Origin: Paraburkholderia sp. BCC1884
Lineage (GTDB): Bacteria; Pseudomonadota; Gammaproteobacteria; Burkholderiales; Burkholderiaceae
Assembly (NCBI RefSeq): GCF_900996225.1
Contig: NZ_CAAJGL010000156.1
Location: forward strand, 186,001-250,000
Length of the DNA stretch: 64,000 bases
Direction: 5' to 3'
Shown here: positions 24,549-32,891 of the stretch, piece after piece
Position numbering within the stretch: the stretch's first letter is position 1
How the letters are laid out: each line of letters opens with the position of its first letter
The notes under the pieces: model-generated
Seen by the model: only the letters and a program-made list of their open reading frames with translations
Database searches by the model: none
Told to the model about the DNA's origin: nothing
Position numbers and translations under genes: made by a program

Positions 24549-25669
24549 CAACAACTCCTGTGCGTTTGACCTTTAATTTGGGGGAAATCCAGCATCACGG
24601 TGGTGCCCTTCCCGGACGTGGACTCGATCCGGATGCTGCCGCCACAGGACTGCATGACACGGTTGCATAGAATCAGGCCCAGGCCGTTTCCACCGGATTT
24701 CGCGTGTGTTGTAATCGGGTCCGTCAACAGGCGGGCTTTCACCTCGGGCGGTATGCCTGGGCCGTTGTCGCTAATGCGAATGCAAGGGTTGGGTTCTGCT
24801 ATCACGGTAAAGCGCACCGACGGCGCGGGCACATCCGCCAGCGCACGCAGCGCGTTGGACAACAACGAAGAGAGCACCAACGCGACGCAATTCGGTTGCG
24901 TCAGCACGGCGAAGTCGCCAACGACCTCCACCTGCACCCATGCGCGCTGCGCCGTTGCAAAGGGATAGGTATCGAGCAAAGCCGAGATCAATCCGTGCGC
25001 CGTCACCTCGCTGCGGGCATCGCTCTCCGCGAGCCGCCGGCGCCCATTGTGGACCGAGCGCCAGAACGACGAGACCACCGCGATACAGTACTGTGCGCTC
25101 TCACGCATCGACCGGGCGGCACCGTTGATATCGCTGTCCGAATCCGGCTCCATGTCGGCACGATTTTCGATGCTGCGGGCGTTCAACGCGATGGTGGCAA
25201 GCGGCGTGTTCAGCTCATGCGCGAGAAAGGCCAACGTCTCGTCGATTGCCAGCAAGCGCTGATTCTGAATGGCGCGTTCGCGGTAGCGCTCGAATGCCAT
25301 TTGCAGCGTCTCGCGCACGGAGGCCGACGTCAGCGGCTTTTCGAGGATACGGAACACTTCGCCGCTATTGACCGTCTGCAACAGCACGTCTTTGTCCGCG
25401 TAAGCCGTGACCAGAATGCGGACGATGTGAGGATAGTCCTGCGCCACCTCGCGCAGCAGATCGCCGCCATTGCGGCCCGGCATACGAAAATCCGTGACCA
25501 GCACGGCAACGCGGGCGCTTTCACGTCGCAGAATGGCGATCGCCGCGTCACTGCTCGTGGCGAGCAGGACGTCGTAATCCGCACCGACTGTGCGAGCGAA
25601 ATATTTGCAGGCCATCTCTTCGTCATCGACGTAGAGAAGAGTGGGCCGCGCCAATGTCATGTCGTTCAT
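24548..25669 (-). CDS. phcR: Response regulator with C-terminal histidine kinase, PhcR-like
   Basis: A 373-residue protein whose receiver domain comes first (LLYVDDEE; D60 in VTDFRMPG; K111 in ILEKPL) and is followed by a histidine kinase: H151 in FLAHELNTPLA, N-box region SSLLSNALRAL, G1 box RISDNGPGIPPE and G2 box GGNGLGLILCNRVMQSCGG. This reversed order (REC then kinase) is the known layout of Ralstonia PhcR. It begins 7 nt after phcS. In the Ralstonia scheme PhcS and PhcR relay the 3-hydroxy fatty acid methyl ester signal to the regulator PhcA, which is not in this window. Confidence 0.88.
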   Translation of the reverse strand: MNDMTLARPTLLYVDDEEMACKYFARTVGADYDVLLATSSDAAIAILRRESARVAVLVTDFRMPGRNGGDLLREVAQDYPHIVRILVTAYADKDVLLQTVNSGEVFRILEKPLTSASVRETLQMAFERYRERAIQNQRLLAIDETLAFLAHELNTPLATIALNARSIENRADMEPDSDSDINGAARSMRESAQYCIAVVSSFWRSVHNGRRRLAESDARSEVTAHGLISALLDTYPFATAQRAWVQVEVVGDFAVLTQPNCVALVLSSLLSNALRALADVPAPSVRFTVIAEPNPCIRISDNGPGIPPEVKARLLTDPITTHAKSGGNGLGLILCNRVMQSCGGSIRIESTSGKGTTVMLDFPQIKGQTHRSC

Positions 25670-25676
25670 TGCATTC

Positions 25677-27011
25677 TCAAGCCACGCGCGACAAATCGAA
25701 GCTGAATGCCGCCCAGCTTCCCAGTTCGCTCTCAGCGTACAGCAGGCCGCCATGACGTTCGATGACGGCATAGCTAATCGATAACCCCAGACCTAATCCT
25801 TGTCCGATATCGCGGGTCGTAAAGAACGGCTCGAACACGCGCGCGAGATTCTCAGCCGCAATGCCGGGCCCGTTGTCCCGCACCGTCACATTCAGGCGCT
25901 CCTCCGACCATGCCACGGCGATGTGAATCGCCGGCTTGGGCGTGCCCGCTTTGCGCATGGCCAGAACCGAGTTGGAGAGCAGGTTGATCAATACGCCGAT
26001 GATCGCCGCTTCGTCGCCCTGCACCAGCGTATCCGCCGGCAGATCGCGCGTGACGGCGACGCCGCGCAGTTCATGCGCCACGAGCCGGATGGCAGAGTCC
26101 AATGCTTTTTCGAACAGGAAGGGGGTGCCCACTTCCGCCTCGGCGCCCGGCTTGCGGTAGGCGAAGGTCTTCAGGTCCGACACGATATGCTGGATTCGCT
26201 GCATGCCCTGCCGCGCGTCGACGAGACATTCCTGCAGCGCCGGTTCGGTTTTGGCCACGGGCTCCTCCAGGGCGACCTCGATCGCCATCAGGCAAAAATT
26301 CACCGGGTTGTTCACTTCATGCAGCAAGCCCGCAGCAAGCGTACCGATTGCGGCCATTTTCTCCTGCTGGAGCAATTGGCCCTTGATGTCGAGCAGCTTG
26401 CGGTTGATCACCTCGAGCTGCGCATTTTTCTCGGAGACTTCTGCCTTCAGGCGAAATAGCATGAAGCGCACCCGCTCATTGAAGAAGGTATAGACCGCGC
26501 TGGCGGAAGCGGCAAATAGCAGGAGCAAGACGTTGACGGTCATCGTGCCGGTCAGCCCGACGCCATTGGCATGCAGCAGGCAGGCAAGCAGATACAGGAC
26601 GCAGGACAGGATGCCGAAAACCAGGTTTTGCCACAAGCCGAATGGTAACGCAATGCCGGAGGCGAAAATGGCCAGATTCAGACCCATGTAGTACGGCGAC
26701 ATCACCCCGTCGGTCTGCCAGATCATCCACGAAATCATGATCTGCGGCAGCAGCAGCCACGACAGGGTCAACCACGGGGCAAAGCGGCGCCCCGCCGGGC
26801 CGTTCAGCATGACCACGATGCCGCCGATCAGCAGCGAGACGACGAGGCGCGCCGCGCCGAAAGGGATCAGCAGTTGCGGATACTGCGCGTAGTCCAGTCC
26901 CACGCCGAGCAGGACGAGCACAATGGCCGTATAGGCGCCGCCGCGACTGAAATTCACGCGGAAGTCGGCCAGTTCGGTCTGATAGCCGGAGTGCAGTTGA
27001 CTGATACTCAT
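25677..27011 (-). CDS. phcS: Membrane sensor histidine kinase PhcS
   Basis: A 444-residue kinase. Six hydrophobic segments fill residues about 27-175, then a coiled-coil linker (LKAEVSEKNAQLEVINRKLLDIKGQLLQQEKM). The phospho-acceptor is H231 in GLLHEVNNPVNF, close to the His near position 230 that I recall for Ralstonia PhcS. ATP-binding boxes are NLLSNSVLAM, VRDNGPGIA and GQGLGLGLSISYAVIERHGG. There is no periplasmic sensor domain, fitting detection of a hydrophobic ligand within the membrane. It starts 22 nt after phcB; the ATG at 27011 has a weak SD. Confidence 0.88.
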   Translation of the reverse strand: MSISQLHSGYQTELADFRVNFSRGGAYTAIVLVLLGVGLDYAQYPQLLIPFGAARLVVSLLIGGIVVMLNGPAGRRFAPWLTLSWLLLPQIMISWMIWQTDGVMSPYYMGLNLAIFASGIALPFGLWQNLVFGILSCVLYLLACLLHANGVGLTGTMTVNVLLLLFAASASAVYTFFNERVRFMLFRLKAEVSEKNAQLEVINRKLLDIKGQLLQQEKMAAIGTLAAGLLHEVNNPVNFCLMAIEVALEEPVAKTEPALQECLVDARQGMQRIQHIVSDLKTFAYRKPGAEAEVGTPFLFEKALDSAIRLVAHELRGVAVTRDLPADTLVQGDEAAIIGVLINLLSNSVLAMRKAGTPKPAIHIAVAWSEERLNVTVRDNGPGIAAENLARVFEPFFTTRDIGQGLGLGLSISYAVIERHGGLLYAESELGSWAAFSFDLSRVA

Positions 27012-27033
27012 GGATGGAATGTCTGCTGACGTT

Positions 27034-28500
27034 TCAGAGGATCGTGACTTCCGCGAACACATTGACCCCGGTCTCGTCGACGTAGAGCTTATGTCCCTCG
27101 GATTGTTCAGGCAGCAGCGAGCTCATTCCGCTCTCATTCCGATAGATCAGGTACCACTCGAGCAAATGCTCCATACCGAACTTCTCGGGATTCGCCGAAT
27201 GGACGTTGGTCACCAGCAATTGGCCGCCGGGTCGCGTTCGTGCAGCGAAATAACTCAACAGGCGTGCACAAACCTTGTCCGACAGGTAGTCGAACAGGCC
27301 CGCGCAATACACTGCGTCGAATTCCCGCAAAGACGGGTCGGGCGTAATCTTGCGTTTGAGCAGGTCATGCACCGACTGATGCACCGTTTCCACCGAAACC
27401 TTGTGGCCCGCTTCGCGCGCCGCACTTTCGATCGAGGCCTTCGTGAAGGCCAGCGTCTCCTCGCTGAAGTCGACTAGCTGGAACGACAGCAGTTCGGGCT
27501 GCGAGTATTCGCGCACGAAGCGCTGGATCTCGAAAGCGGGTCCGCAACCTACGTTGAGTATCCGGAAGGGTCGGCCGGCAGTGCGCGCGCGCTCGGCCTG
27601 CCGTGTCAGAAAGTCGATCAGCAGCGTGATCCGGTTTCTATGCGCGGTTGCCACCGCAGCCTGGAGGAACGCCGTATTGACGATCTGGAAGTAAGTGGTC
27701 GGCCCCTGCTGCGGATTGCTCAGGATCTGGTTGACCATTTCGTAGTCGCCGGCATAGCCCAATGGCTTGGTAAATGTCCGGTACACGAACGGCGCGCGCA
27801 GCAGCAGCGGATGCAACGCCGATTGCGCATAGGTACGATGCACCGGTGCAATTTCGGCGTCGACGCGCTCGGCCTCCTCCTCGAGTCGGACGAGGTAGGA
27901 TTTGACCTTGTGCATGATGGGAGTGGCGAGCTCGTAGAACAGATCCTCGCGCAGCCTGCCGTCGGTCTTGGGCAGACTCTCGGTCAGATCGACCTGCTCG
28001 ACCCAGCGCGACACTTCCGACAGGAACGCGCGCATCTCGTTCACCACGATCTGATAGTCGCGCCGGATGTTGAAGCGCGCGTCCCAGTCGCTGATGAAGA
28101 GTTCCGCTTCGCGACCGACCGATTTGGCCTCGTTGGGAAGCACGCTGAGCTCGCGCCACTCGTCGATCAGTGCCAGTGAGACCACCGCGGTAAGACCGGT
28201 GTTCACCAGACTGACGACCACCGCCTTACCCATATAGGCATTCTTGCTGCCCATACGCACGCTCAGGTCGCTTAACACTTCACTGACCTGCACGATGGAG
28301 TAAGGGTTATACACCTCCATGACCAAAGATTTTCTCTGGAGGTTAATGATTGTGCCACGCACGTGCTCGCGCTGCGAGTTGCGGAAGCTAACTACCGGAT
28401 CGATTTGCGTTTGAGAGTACACGGTATAAGAACCTGAGGAATCCAGAAAACGCAGTGGGTGTTCGAAGGAAGTCCAGTCAATGTCCCGCACGTCCGGCAT
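27034..28500 (-). CDS. phcB: PhcB-like SAM-dependent methyltransferase (signal synthase)
   Basis: A 488-residue protein in three parts. Residues about 45-113 look like a PilZ-type beta-barrel (HVRGTIINLQRKSLVMEV; GKAVVVSLVNTGLTAVVSLALID). A helical middle (about 125-300) follows. The class I methyltransferase domain has SAM motif I FRILNVGCGPAFEI (312-325), LVDFSEETL and DAVYCAGLFDYLSD. In Ralstonia, PhcB makes 3-hydroxy palmitate or myristate methyl ester, the quorum signal. Being first of four genes in exactly the phcBSRQ order makes the identification strong. The start codon at 28500 lacks a clear SD, so it is the least certain part. Confidence 0.88.
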   Translation of the reverse strand: MPDVRDIDWTSFEHPLRFLDSSGSYTVYSQTQIDPVVSFRNSQREHVRGTIINLQRKSLVMEVYNPYSIVQVSEVLSDLSVRMGSKNAYMGKAVVVSLVNTGLTAVVSLALIDEWRELSVLPNEAKSVGREAELFISDWDARFNIRRDYQIVVNEMRAFLSEVSRWVEQVDLTESLPKTDGRLREDLFYELATPIMHKVKSYLVRLEEEAERVDAEIAPVHRTYAQSALHPLLLRAPFVYRTFTKPLGYAGDYEMVNQILSNPQQGPTTYFQIVNTAFLQAAVATAHRNRITLLIDFLTRQAERARTAGRPFRILNVGCGPAFEIQRFVREYSQPELLSFQLVDFSEETLAFTKASIESAAREAGHKVSVETVHQSVHDLLKRKITPDPSLREFDAVYCAGLFDYLSDKVCARLLSYFAARTRPGGQLLVTNVHSANPEKFGMEHLLEWYLIYRNESGMSSLLPEQSEGHKLYVDETGVNVFAEVTIL

Positions 28501-28964
28501 AAAATACGAGCCGCGGACGTGGTTCAAACCAGTGTTGCACTTGAGAGACCCAAACCCTTTGCCAACAGGATCCGGCGCGGTCGAGTGTAACACCAACAAG
28601 GTCAATCCTGAACTGCGTCAAATCGAGAATTAAGTCTGCATGCAAAATTCCCTTACGAACACCTACGGGCAGAAGAAATTGGATTGTATGGCGGGAAAAA
28701 AGATTACGCTTTATGTGCAAGGACCGGTAATCTTCAACAGCGGGTGACACTATGGCTGACGGCGGCCGGCCGGACATGTGCTTTAGCGCACACTCCCTTT
28801 GTAAAGCGATGCAATTTCATTTGTCGCCACTCCCCTCTTTTCATCTGCTGCAAATCTGTTGATTCGTAGCAGGCGCAAGCCTGGCGGAATTGAAATCGCA
28901 ATCCGATCCAGGACATTTTGTGGTGTCGGCACGAATCCGTTCTATCGACCGCCTTTCCAGATCT
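28501..28964. other. Non-coding gap of 464 nt upstream of phcB
   Basis: No supported gene. It is comparatively AT-rich and must contain the phc operon promoter and the 3' end of the phosphoesterase transcript. I see no clear -35/-10 pair or strong palindrome; the region is unusually long for a plain promoter in this genome. Confidence 0.4.
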
Positions 28965-29699
28965 TCAGCAGGATCCGCTCCGAAGCGCAGTTTCCCAATC
29001 GGGCCGCTCATTCAATCCCGCCACTATTGCAGCCTGCTCCCAATCATATTCAATGGCGCGAAACTCGACTTCCCACCCCAACGCGCCCTTTGTCGCGATC
29101 GCGTAACGAGCATGGGGAGAACCCATTTCCATTCGATGCGGAAACGGATGATCGTCATAGTACGCCGGCAATCCGACGCTACCAGGATTGGCGACCAAAC
29201 GGCCGTCGTCGAGTTTCATCGACCGTTGCAGATGAGTGTGTCCGCAGAGAATCAAATTTGCGCGTGTCTCTCCCGCGCGCTCTTTGACTTCATCGTGAGT
29301 CGCAACGCGGCATCCAGTCTCTGTCACGGTTTCGAGGAAATAGTCTAGATCGCTGCCCGGGGTGCCATGCACGAGCAATACCTCGTCGCTCAGCCTGAGC
29401 GTTGCCGGTAATGCGCGGATCCAGGCGATCTGATCCTCGCGTAGAGAATCATGTGCGAAACGATCGGAGAGTCTCATACGTGAAGGATCGCCGGCAAGCA
29501 ATTGCCTTTCATGGTTACCCTTGATCGTCGGCAATCCGAGGGGCATCAACCGATCCGCCGTTTCGGACGGGTAAAGCGCACCGGACAGAATGTCGCCGAG
29601 ATTGACGATCACATCCACGCCCTGCCTGGCGATGTCATCCAGAACGCAGTCTAGTGCTGCCAGGTTGCCGTGAATGTCCGAAAGGGCTGCGATCCTCAT
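28965..29699 (-). CDS. Metallophosphoesterase, calcineurin-like / YfcE type
   Basis: A 244-residue phosphoesterase with the binuclear-metal motifs in order: ALSDIHGN (D-x-H), VNLGDILSG (GD), IKGNHERQL (GNHE), LVHGTPG and LCGHTHLQRS (GHTH), then the ANPGSVG turn. These bind two divalent metals and act on phosphomonoesters or phosphodiesters. The ATG at 29699 starts MRIAALSDIHGN, the usual N-terminus; the long upstream frame is not needed. The native substrate is unknown. Confidence 0.92.
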   Translation of the reverse strand: MRIAALSDIHGNLAALDCVLDDIARQGVDVIVNLGDILSGALYPSETADRLMPLGLPTIKGNHERQLLAGDPSRMRLSDRFAHDSLREDQIAWIRALPATLRLSDEVLLVHGTPGSDLDYFLETVTETGCRVATHDEVKERAGETRANLILCGHTHLQRSMKLDDGRLVANPGSVGLPAYYDDHPFPHRMEMGSPHARYAIATKGALGWEVEFRAIEYDWEQAAIVAGLNERPDWETALRSGSC

Positions 29700-29897
29700 A
29701 GTGCAAAAGGCCTTGTTTTTTGTCGACGGTCGACGGATTGTCGGCGATTCGACAGCACGTGTCCAACGATCGCTTCGCGCCGCAGTTGAGTCGGTCGCCA
29801 ACAGCACGCTAGGCAGGAGAACGGCTAAACTGTACCGATCCGCGTGTCGACACAACCTTGAAGGCTGCACAAACGTTTTGTCCCTCTGGGAGACATC

Positions 29898-30314
29898 ATG
29901 ACTACTGCTTCGAATGCACACAGTACTGACAACGGGATCGTCACGGTTGAAAGCGCGCACTCCGGTGCCGAGACTGTCGGTCGCCTGCAGGCGCTGGTGA
30001 AGGAGCGAGGACTCATGCTTTTCACCTGTGTCGATTTCAGCGGCGACGCCGAACGGGCCGGACTCACACTACCATTCAGTCAACTCGTGGTCTTCGGCAA
30101 CCCCAAGGCGGGCACGCCATTGATGCAATATGCACCGACCGCCGCGCTGGATCTTCCGCTCAAGGTGCTGGTCTGGGACGACGACAGTGGCCATACGTGG
30201 CTCTCATTCAACTCCGTCGAGTATCTTCGTCAGCGACACGGTCTTCCTGAAGAGTTGATGAAGCCGGTCAGTGGCGTCATCGCTCTGGTCAATGCCGCCG
30301 CGCTTTCGCCGTAA
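29898..30314 (+). CDS. DUF302 family protein
   Basis: A 138-residue soluble protein whose core matches DUF302: TVGRLQALVKERGLMLFTCVDFSGDAERAGL, LPFSQLVVFGNPKAGTPLMQ and LDLPLKVLVWDDDSGHTWLSFNSVEYL. The biochemical role of the family is not established. GGGAGACATC precedes the ATG. The 3' end overlaps the convergent methyltransferase gene by 26 nt. Confidence 0.88.
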   Translation: MTTASNAHSTDNGIVTVESAHSGAETVGRLQALVKERGLMLFTCVDFSGDAERAGLTLPFSQLVVFGNPKAGTPLMQYAPTAALDLPLKVLVWDDDSGHTWLSFNSVEYLRQRHGLPEELMKPVSGVIALVNAAALSP

Positions 30315-31134
30315 CGAGTCGTTGTCCCCATCCGGTTCGGATGCGTCCGTCATGCTCCTGCACTTCGACGAGCGCAGCCAAAAATCTCTCACGAAGTGCA
30401 GCCCGACCGCTCACCGATAGCCGGTCCACGTCATACGTCGTCGACAGTGACTCCCACAGTTCGCCCGGCGACGGAGTCCAATCCACGTCGACATCCGTAC
30501 AGGCGACTTCGTGAAAGGATCGCGAGAGCAACGCCGCCCAACAGTCTTCCAGCTGGGTTCTCGGGTCTCCGAAACGAAGCTGCGCGCCTTCGTCTTTCGC
30601 AATTGGCCGAAGCGCGTCTACGTACAGTTGCTTGACCGGTCCCGACAAAAACGAGCGCCCCACAATAAAAGAGACCGTGCCACGCGACGACAATACGCGG
30701 CGAATCTCCGAGAAGACCTGCTCGATGTCGTCCATTAACATCAAAGCCATATGACTAAGTACAAATTGGACGCTGCCCGACTCCACCGATAAATGCTGTG
30801 CGCGCTCGTTCAGCAAGGCGACGTCGCCGGGCAAGCTTGCTCGAGCCGCCTCGAGCTCGGCACGACTCATGTCTACGCCAATAAGGTCGAGCCCCGGTTG
30901 CCTGCGATCAGCAAGCAATCCGAGTAGATGTCCGTCGCCACAACCGAGATCGAGGACGGTAGCCGATCTCGTTTCACCTGGAATCAGAGAAGCCAGAACA
31001 TGATAGGAAGACGCATGGATCACGCCATTCGCTTTGGCCGGAAGTTTGCTGAAGGCCGCTGGCGTGGACCCGACTATGCGTTGATGAAAATCCTGCAAGT
31101 AGCATTCGACCGCGGAAAGTCCGTTCAACCGCAT
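30289..31134 (-). CDS. Class I SAM-dependent methyltransferase
   Basis: A 281-residue enzyme with SAM motif I VLDLGCGDGHLLG (about residues 60-72), acidic loop GVDMSRAEL, and VQFVLSHMALMLMDDIEQVFSEIRRVL as motif IV-VI, typical of methyltransferase 11/25 domains. The soxR stop overlaps a TTG (31152) in this frame (TTGA), so either TTG at 31152 or the ATG at 31134 is the start; both have poorly spaced SD sequences. It is directly downstream of soxR and probably under its control. The substrate is unknown; a quinone or other redox-active aromatic is a guess from the regulator. Confidence 0.85.
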   Translation of the reverse strand: MRLNGLSAVECYLQDFHQRIVGSTPAAFSKLPAKANGVIHASSYHVLASLIPGETRSATVLDLGCGDGHLLGLLADRRQPGLDLIGVDMSRAELEAARASLPGDVALLNERAQHLSVESGSVQFVLSHMALMLMDDIEQVFSEIRRVLSSRGTVSFIVGRSFLSGPVKQLYVDALRPIAKDEGAQLRFGDPRTQLEDCWAALLSRSFHEVACTDVDVDWTPSPGELWESLSTTYDVDRLSVSGRAALRERFLAALVEVQEHDGRIRTGWGQRLVTAKARRH

Positions 31135-31148
31135 GCTCCCAATGAATA

Positions 31149-31622
31149 TCAAGCCTTGTTGTCAGCCAGCACGCTACGCGAGGTGTCGCCCAACAGATAT
31201 CGGGCGCCAGTTCCGCGTCGCCTGGCAAGGTCTTCCGGATTGTAGAGCGAACACGATTTCAGCGACAAACATCCGCAGCCCACGCACGACGCAAGCTGAT
31301 CGCGTAACGCAATGAGTCCGTCTATACGCGCCTGAAGCAAAGGCTGCCAGGCGCGCGAGAGGCGCTCCCAGTCCTGTTTGGTTGGCGTGCGCTGGCCAGG
31401 CAACGTGTCCAAAGCAGAACGGATCTCCGAAAGATTCAGACCCACCGCCTGTGCCGCACGAATAAACCCTACCCGGCGGAGTATCTCTCTGCGGTATTGC
31501 CGTTGGCCGCCTTCCGTGCGGGTGCTGCTGAGCAGCCCCTGTTCCTCGTAAAAGCGGATCGCGCTGGCGGCAACGCCAGAACGCTTCGCAAGCTCACCTA
31601 TCGTGATCGTCGCTTCTTTCAC
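31149..31622 (-). CDS. soxR: Redox-sensitive MerR-family regulator SoxR
   Basis: A 157-residue regulator. The MerR-type HTH is at residues about 5-45 (ITIGELAKRSGVAASAIRFYEEQGLL), a dimerisation helix follows, and the [2Fe-2S]-binding cysteines are C113, C116, C118 and C124 (CVGCGCLSLKSC), the exact SoxR pattern. Outside enterics SoxR responds mainly to redox-cycling compounds such as phenazines and quinones and controls a few detoxification or transport genes. A canonical SoxR box lies between this gene and the divergent questin-oxidase-like gene. Confidence 0.96.
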   Translation of the reverse strand: MKEATITIGELAKRSGVAASAIRFYEEQGLLSSTRTEGGQRQYRREILRRVGFIRAAQAVGLNLSEIRSALDTLPGQRTPTKQDWERLSRAWQPLLQARIDGLIALRDQLASCVGCGCLSLKSCSLYNPEDLARRRGTGARYLLGDTSRSVLADNKA

Positions 31623-31643
31623 GCGCCCTCCGGCTATGCCCTC

Positions 31644-31674
31644 TTGACTTCAAGTTTACTTGAACTTTCACAAT
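31644..31674 (+). promoter_or_regulatory. SoxR box inside a 19-bp-spacer promoter
   Basis: TTCAAGT-TT-ACTTGAA (31649-31664) is a perfect palindrome close to the known SoxR site (CTCAAGTTAACTTGAG). It sits between -35 TTGACT (31644-31649) and -10 CACAAT (31669-31674) with a 19-bp spacer, the over-long spacing that MerR-family activators correct by bending DNA. The promoter reads toward the questin-oxidase-like gene at 31710. Confidence 0.85.
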
Positions 31675-31709
31675 GGACGATCTCATTTCTTCAGCGGCGA
31701 GATCGCACT

Positions 31710-32723
31710 ATGGAAAACGACTCGATTCACCTCAAACTGCGCGAACTGCTGGATGCGAACGCACGCTTCGGGCTGTCGGCTAGAGGCACGACTAATCACT
31801 GTCCAATGGCGCTTATTGCACTGGCCGGAATGGGCGCGTCGCCGGCCCGGCTGCAAGCGTTCTTCGATAGATGGGAACGCGAGTACGCCTTGCGTGCCGC
31901 TCCTGTAGACATCGTGATTTCTCGCGGTGAATGGTCGCGCTATCTCGGCAATCCTGCCGCTTTTGGCGTTTTGCGTGTTTGCTTTCTGGACTGGATCACG
32001 AATGTGGGACCCATCGCGGTGGTTACGGAAGTACTGCGAGAGGTTCCATTCGCCCCGGCCACGCAGGCCTTTCACGGAATCATTCGGCTGGCATATGGCA
32101 TCGAGGTACGGCATGCGGGTGAGATTGCCTCGGGGCTGGCGTCGTTGATCTCGTCGCATCTTCCAGTGGACGCGCTCATCAATGAAAACCGCGCAGCGCA
32201 AAGCATCGACGCGGGATTCGATCACGTCGTCCGGGCGATGAGCGGCGTGGATCTTCAGGGCAGTTCGATCACGTCTCGCCTGCGCGCCGTGGCGACCGAT
32301 GAACGCTTCGCGAGCGCGGTGCTAGCGCCTCCGCCCGATGCACCCCTGCTGGACACATTGGCACAGGCGGCGATCGAAGCGTACTGGCGCCACGCCGACT
32401 TCACGATCCTCCACATGGTCACGGCTACGCGCGCTGCTCGCATCGTCTTCGATGAACTGCCCGACACGCTGGTCGAGCAACTGCTGCCGCGCTTGTGGAT
32501 TGCATTATGTGCGGCCTACGTAACGGTGGGCGGCCGGAAAAACGGGAGCGCTGCTTCACCCGATACCGCGCTGGATTGGATCGACGTGTGCAAATTGGCG
32601 GTCGATTCGAACGACGATCACGTCATCAAGATGGCCTACACGTGTCTTTGCGAAGATCGCCGTCGACCCTCGCCGCTGTATCTCGCGTCGGCCGCGAGAT
32701 TGATACAGCCACGCGCCAGCTAG
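31710..32723 (+). CDS. Questin-oxidase-like protein
   Basis: A 337-residue soluble protein that resembles the questin oxidase-like family (DUF4243): an early TNHCPMALIALAGMG motif, many internal helices, IRLAYGIEVRHAGEIASGLASLI, and a late 'DFTILHMVTATRAARIV' segment with the conserved His. Fungal members cleave the ring of the anthraquinone questin in a Baeyer-Villiger manner. The ATG at 31710 lies 36 nt after the promoter -10 of the SoxR-box promoter, so SoxR very likely activates it. A role in degrading redox-active quinones is inferred. Confidence 0.83.
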   Translation: MENDSIHLKLRELLDANARFGLSARGTTNHCPMALIALAGMGASPARLQAFFDRWEREYALRAAPVDIVISRGEWSRYLGNPAAFGVLRVCFLDWITNVGPIAVVTEVLREVPFAPATQAFHGIIRLAYGIEVRHAGEIASGLASLISSHLPVDALINENRAAQSIDAGFDHVVRAMSGVDLQGSSITSRLRAVATDERFASAVLAPPPDAPLLDTLAQAAIEAYWRHADFTILHMVTATRAARIVFDELPDTLVEQLLPRLWIALCAAYVTVGGRKNGSAASPDTALDWIDVCKLAVDSNDDHVIKMAYTCLCEDRRRPSPLYLASAARLIQPRAS

Positions 32724-32891
32724 CAAACCGACTCGCCGGTTCGATCACCATTCAGAAACCGTCTCGCGCCAACACCGCATCGGCGGCCGGGCGACGTGGC
32801 CGAAATCGCAAATTAATTGTCTGGATCGAATCACTACACAGGCTGCCTGCGGCATATGCTAGCTCCTATCAAAACCGACACGGAGACAACC

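Noticed and set aside
28501..28964. Small RNA or peptide in the long gap upstream of phcB
   Set aside because: No convincing promoter-terminator pair or SD-start pair could be found.
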